This document shows, in pieces, positions 62,981-64,000 of a DNA stretch of 64,000 bases. The first letter of the stretch is position 1. Each line of letters starts with the position of its first letter. Location of the stretch: contig CAVWEN010000002.1 of assembly GCA_963754045.1 (NCBI GenBank), positions 434,001 to 498,000 of the forward strand, read 5' to 3'. A program made the translations under genes and the position numbers. The notes beneath the pieces were generated by a model, which searched no databases, was not told where the DNA came from, and saw only the letters and a list, made by a program, of their open reading frames with translations. Origin of the DNA: JALZKA01 sp963754045. GTDB lineage: Bacteria; Actinomycetota; Thermoleophilia; Solirubrobacterales; 70-9.

Positions 62981-64000
62981 GTGTCCACCACCGCCTCGCG
63001 AATCGACGAGCCCCAGCGTGAGCGCGTGATCGGCCACCGCGACGGCCCGCTGCTGGTCACAGGGCCGCCTGGGACTGGCCGCTCGGAGTTGCTCCTGCGC
63101 CGCCTCGCGGCCCTGACCCAGGCTGGTGTGAAGCCCGAGCACGTCGCCCTGATCGCACGAACCCGGGCTGGATCGGCGATCCTGAACCAACGCGCCGAGG
63201 AGCGGCTGACCGCGCCGCACGGTGAGCTGTGGGTCGGCTGCTTCGAGGACATCGCCGAGCGACTCCTGCGCGAGTACCCGGTCGAGGCCGGCCTCGACCC
63301 GTTCTTCACCACCGTCCGGCCGGCCGACCGGCTGGCGATCATGCTCGAGCGCGTCGACAGCCTTCCGCTGCGCCGCCACGAGATCCGGGGCAACCCCGCC
63401 GGTCTGCTCGCCCGCCTCCTGCGCAGAGTCGATCTGCTGAAAGCCGAGGGTGTCACCCCGGAGCGGCTGCGCGAGTGGGCGGTGGGGCGCGATCGGGCAG
63501 CCTCATCCATGGCGGAGCGGGAGCGCGCCAAGCGCGAGGTCGAGTTCGCTGAACTCTATGCGCACCACGACGGGATCCTCCGCGAGGCTGGAAGCCTTGA
63601 CGACGCCGATCTGGTGACCGTGGCCTCGACGCTGCTGCGCGATCGCCCCGACGTCGCCGAGGAGGTTCAGTGGCGCCTGGACCACGTGATGGTCGACGAG
63701 CTCGAGGACGCCGGTCCGGCGAGTCTCGGCTTTGTGGCGGCACTGGTCGGCGAGCGGGCGAACCTCGTTTGCGCGTGCGCGCCCGGGCAGGCTATCCGCC
63801 GCTTCCGCAGCGCCGCCGGCGTTCCGCTGGCCTGGTTTCGATCGACTTATGACGGCGCGCCGGAGGTGGAGCTGACGGCCCCCGTGCGCTTCGATGGTGA
63901 GATCGCCCGGGCGGCGCGCGCTGCGGCCGGCCTCGTGCCCGGGGCTCCAGCCAGCGACGAGGCTGACGGCCAGGGCTCGGTACGGGTGTGGCGCTGCAGC
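62981..64000 (+). CDS. UvrD/RecB-like helicase (5' part, runs off right edge)
   Basis: The frame is open from GTG 62981 to the window end (340 codons). It shows a superfamily-1 pattern: Q-like IDEPQRERVIGHRDGPLL, Walker A VTGPPGTGRSELLLRRL near residue 30, ALIARTRAGSAILNQRAEERL, Walker B region HVMVDELEDAGPASLGFVAAL near 245 and CACAPGQAIRRFRSAAG. The Walker A Lys is replaced by Arg (GTGRS), and motif II reads DELED rather than DEYQD. It is reminiscent of AdnA-type subunits, but the nuclease domain would be outside the window. Confidence 0.82.
   Translation, partial: MSTTASRIDEPQRERVIGHRDGPLLVTGPPGTGRSELLLRRLAALTQAGVKPEHVALIARTRAGSAILNQRAEERLTAPHGELWVGCFEDIAERLLREYPVEAGLDPFFTTVRPADRLAIMLERVDSLPLRRHEIRGNPAGLLARLLRRVDLLKAEGVTPERLREWAVGRDRAASSMAERERAKREVEFAELYAHHDGILREAGSLDDADLVTVASTLLRDRPDVAEEVQWRLDHVMVDELEDAGPASLGFVAALVGERANLVCACAPGQAIRRFRSAAGVPLAWFRSTYDGAPEVELTAPVRFDGEIARAARAAAGLVPGAPASDEADGQGSVRVWRCS

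Noticed and set aside
1..64000. Search for CRISPR arrays, insertion sequences, integrases, attachment sites and rRNA
   Set aside because: No regularly spaced repeats, transposase or integrase motifs, or rRNA-like sequence seen; the two tRNAs show no adjacent integrase or duplicated 3' end.

Overview
This is a GC-rich, gene-dense bacterial chromosome segment. The gene content points to a deep-branching actinobacterium, most likely Thermoleophilia/Solirubrobacterales. The indicators are a fused PafBC-type WYL regulator, a mycobacterial-like dCTP deaminase, an Lhr helicase followed by a Nei-type glycosylase, a DUF2342-type zincin, and a Rieske/cytochrome-b complex of the Bacillus/b6 type. The taxon is inferred from gene families only. 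I see no rRNA, CRISPR array, prophage, transposase or plasmid function. The window reads as core chromosome with two tRNAs.

Layout. 1-3473: 5' three quarters of glutamate synthase (minus strand, runs off the left edge). 3577-7558: small acidic ORF, SRPBCC protein, YmdB-like phosphoesterase, unknown protein, two-gene ABC exporter. 7587-10935: hemB, a fused siroheme-decarboxylase-like protein, hemL. 10936-15797: small membrane protein, HepS-like protein, Rieske, cytochrome b6-type subunit, subunit IV-cytochrome c fusion, menaquinone methyltransferase and polyprenyl synthase, that is a menaquinone/bc-complex block. 15815-18857: zinc-ribbon protein, dcd, tatA, tatC, TPR protein. 18868-20157: tRNA-Lys, SDR, small ORFs. 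20217-25139: nucleotide-sugar dehydrogenase, membrane protein, secreted GH31 enzyme. 25127-33248: RibD-like reductase, sulfotransferase, HAD, sucCD, aminotransferase, DtxR-family regulator, HAD-IIB, divergent DHPS. 33241-43907: DUF1998 helicase, tRNA-Phe, YhaM-like HD protein, three tandem paralogous membrane proteins, PafBC, MBL hydrolase, penicillin acylase, PNPOx-like protein. 43907-47347: complete dTDP-rhamnose operon (rmlA-D-B-C). 47410-54361: lhr, nei, Crp/Fnr regulator, ASCH protein, SRPBCC protein. 54358-57030: clpP diverging from groES-groEL with promoter and CIRCE. 57189-64000: epimerase, ferredoxin, lipoprotein, Mrp/ApbC ATPase, coiled-coil protein, zincin, inositol-phosphatase-like protein, and the first 340 codons of a UvrD-like helicase.

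Two signals stand out. First, many genes not inside an operon have a TANNNT -10 hexamer only 6-10 nt before the start codon, and usually no Shine-Dalgarno. This fits leaderless transcription and helps choose starts (hemB, dcd, GH31, lhr, ymdB, dtxR and others). Second, four very short ORFs encode variants of one peptide (M-S-x-x-[GR]-R-E-x-[DS]-L-like). Three of them end overlapping the start codon of a real gene (qcrB, the nucleotide-sugar dehydrogenase, nei). I do not recognise this family; it may be a leader peptide or an RNA element used for translational coupling.

No gene-free stretch exceeds about 300 bases except 19893-20216, which holds two small ORFs. All coordinates, reading frames and motifs were read by eye; no database search was possible.
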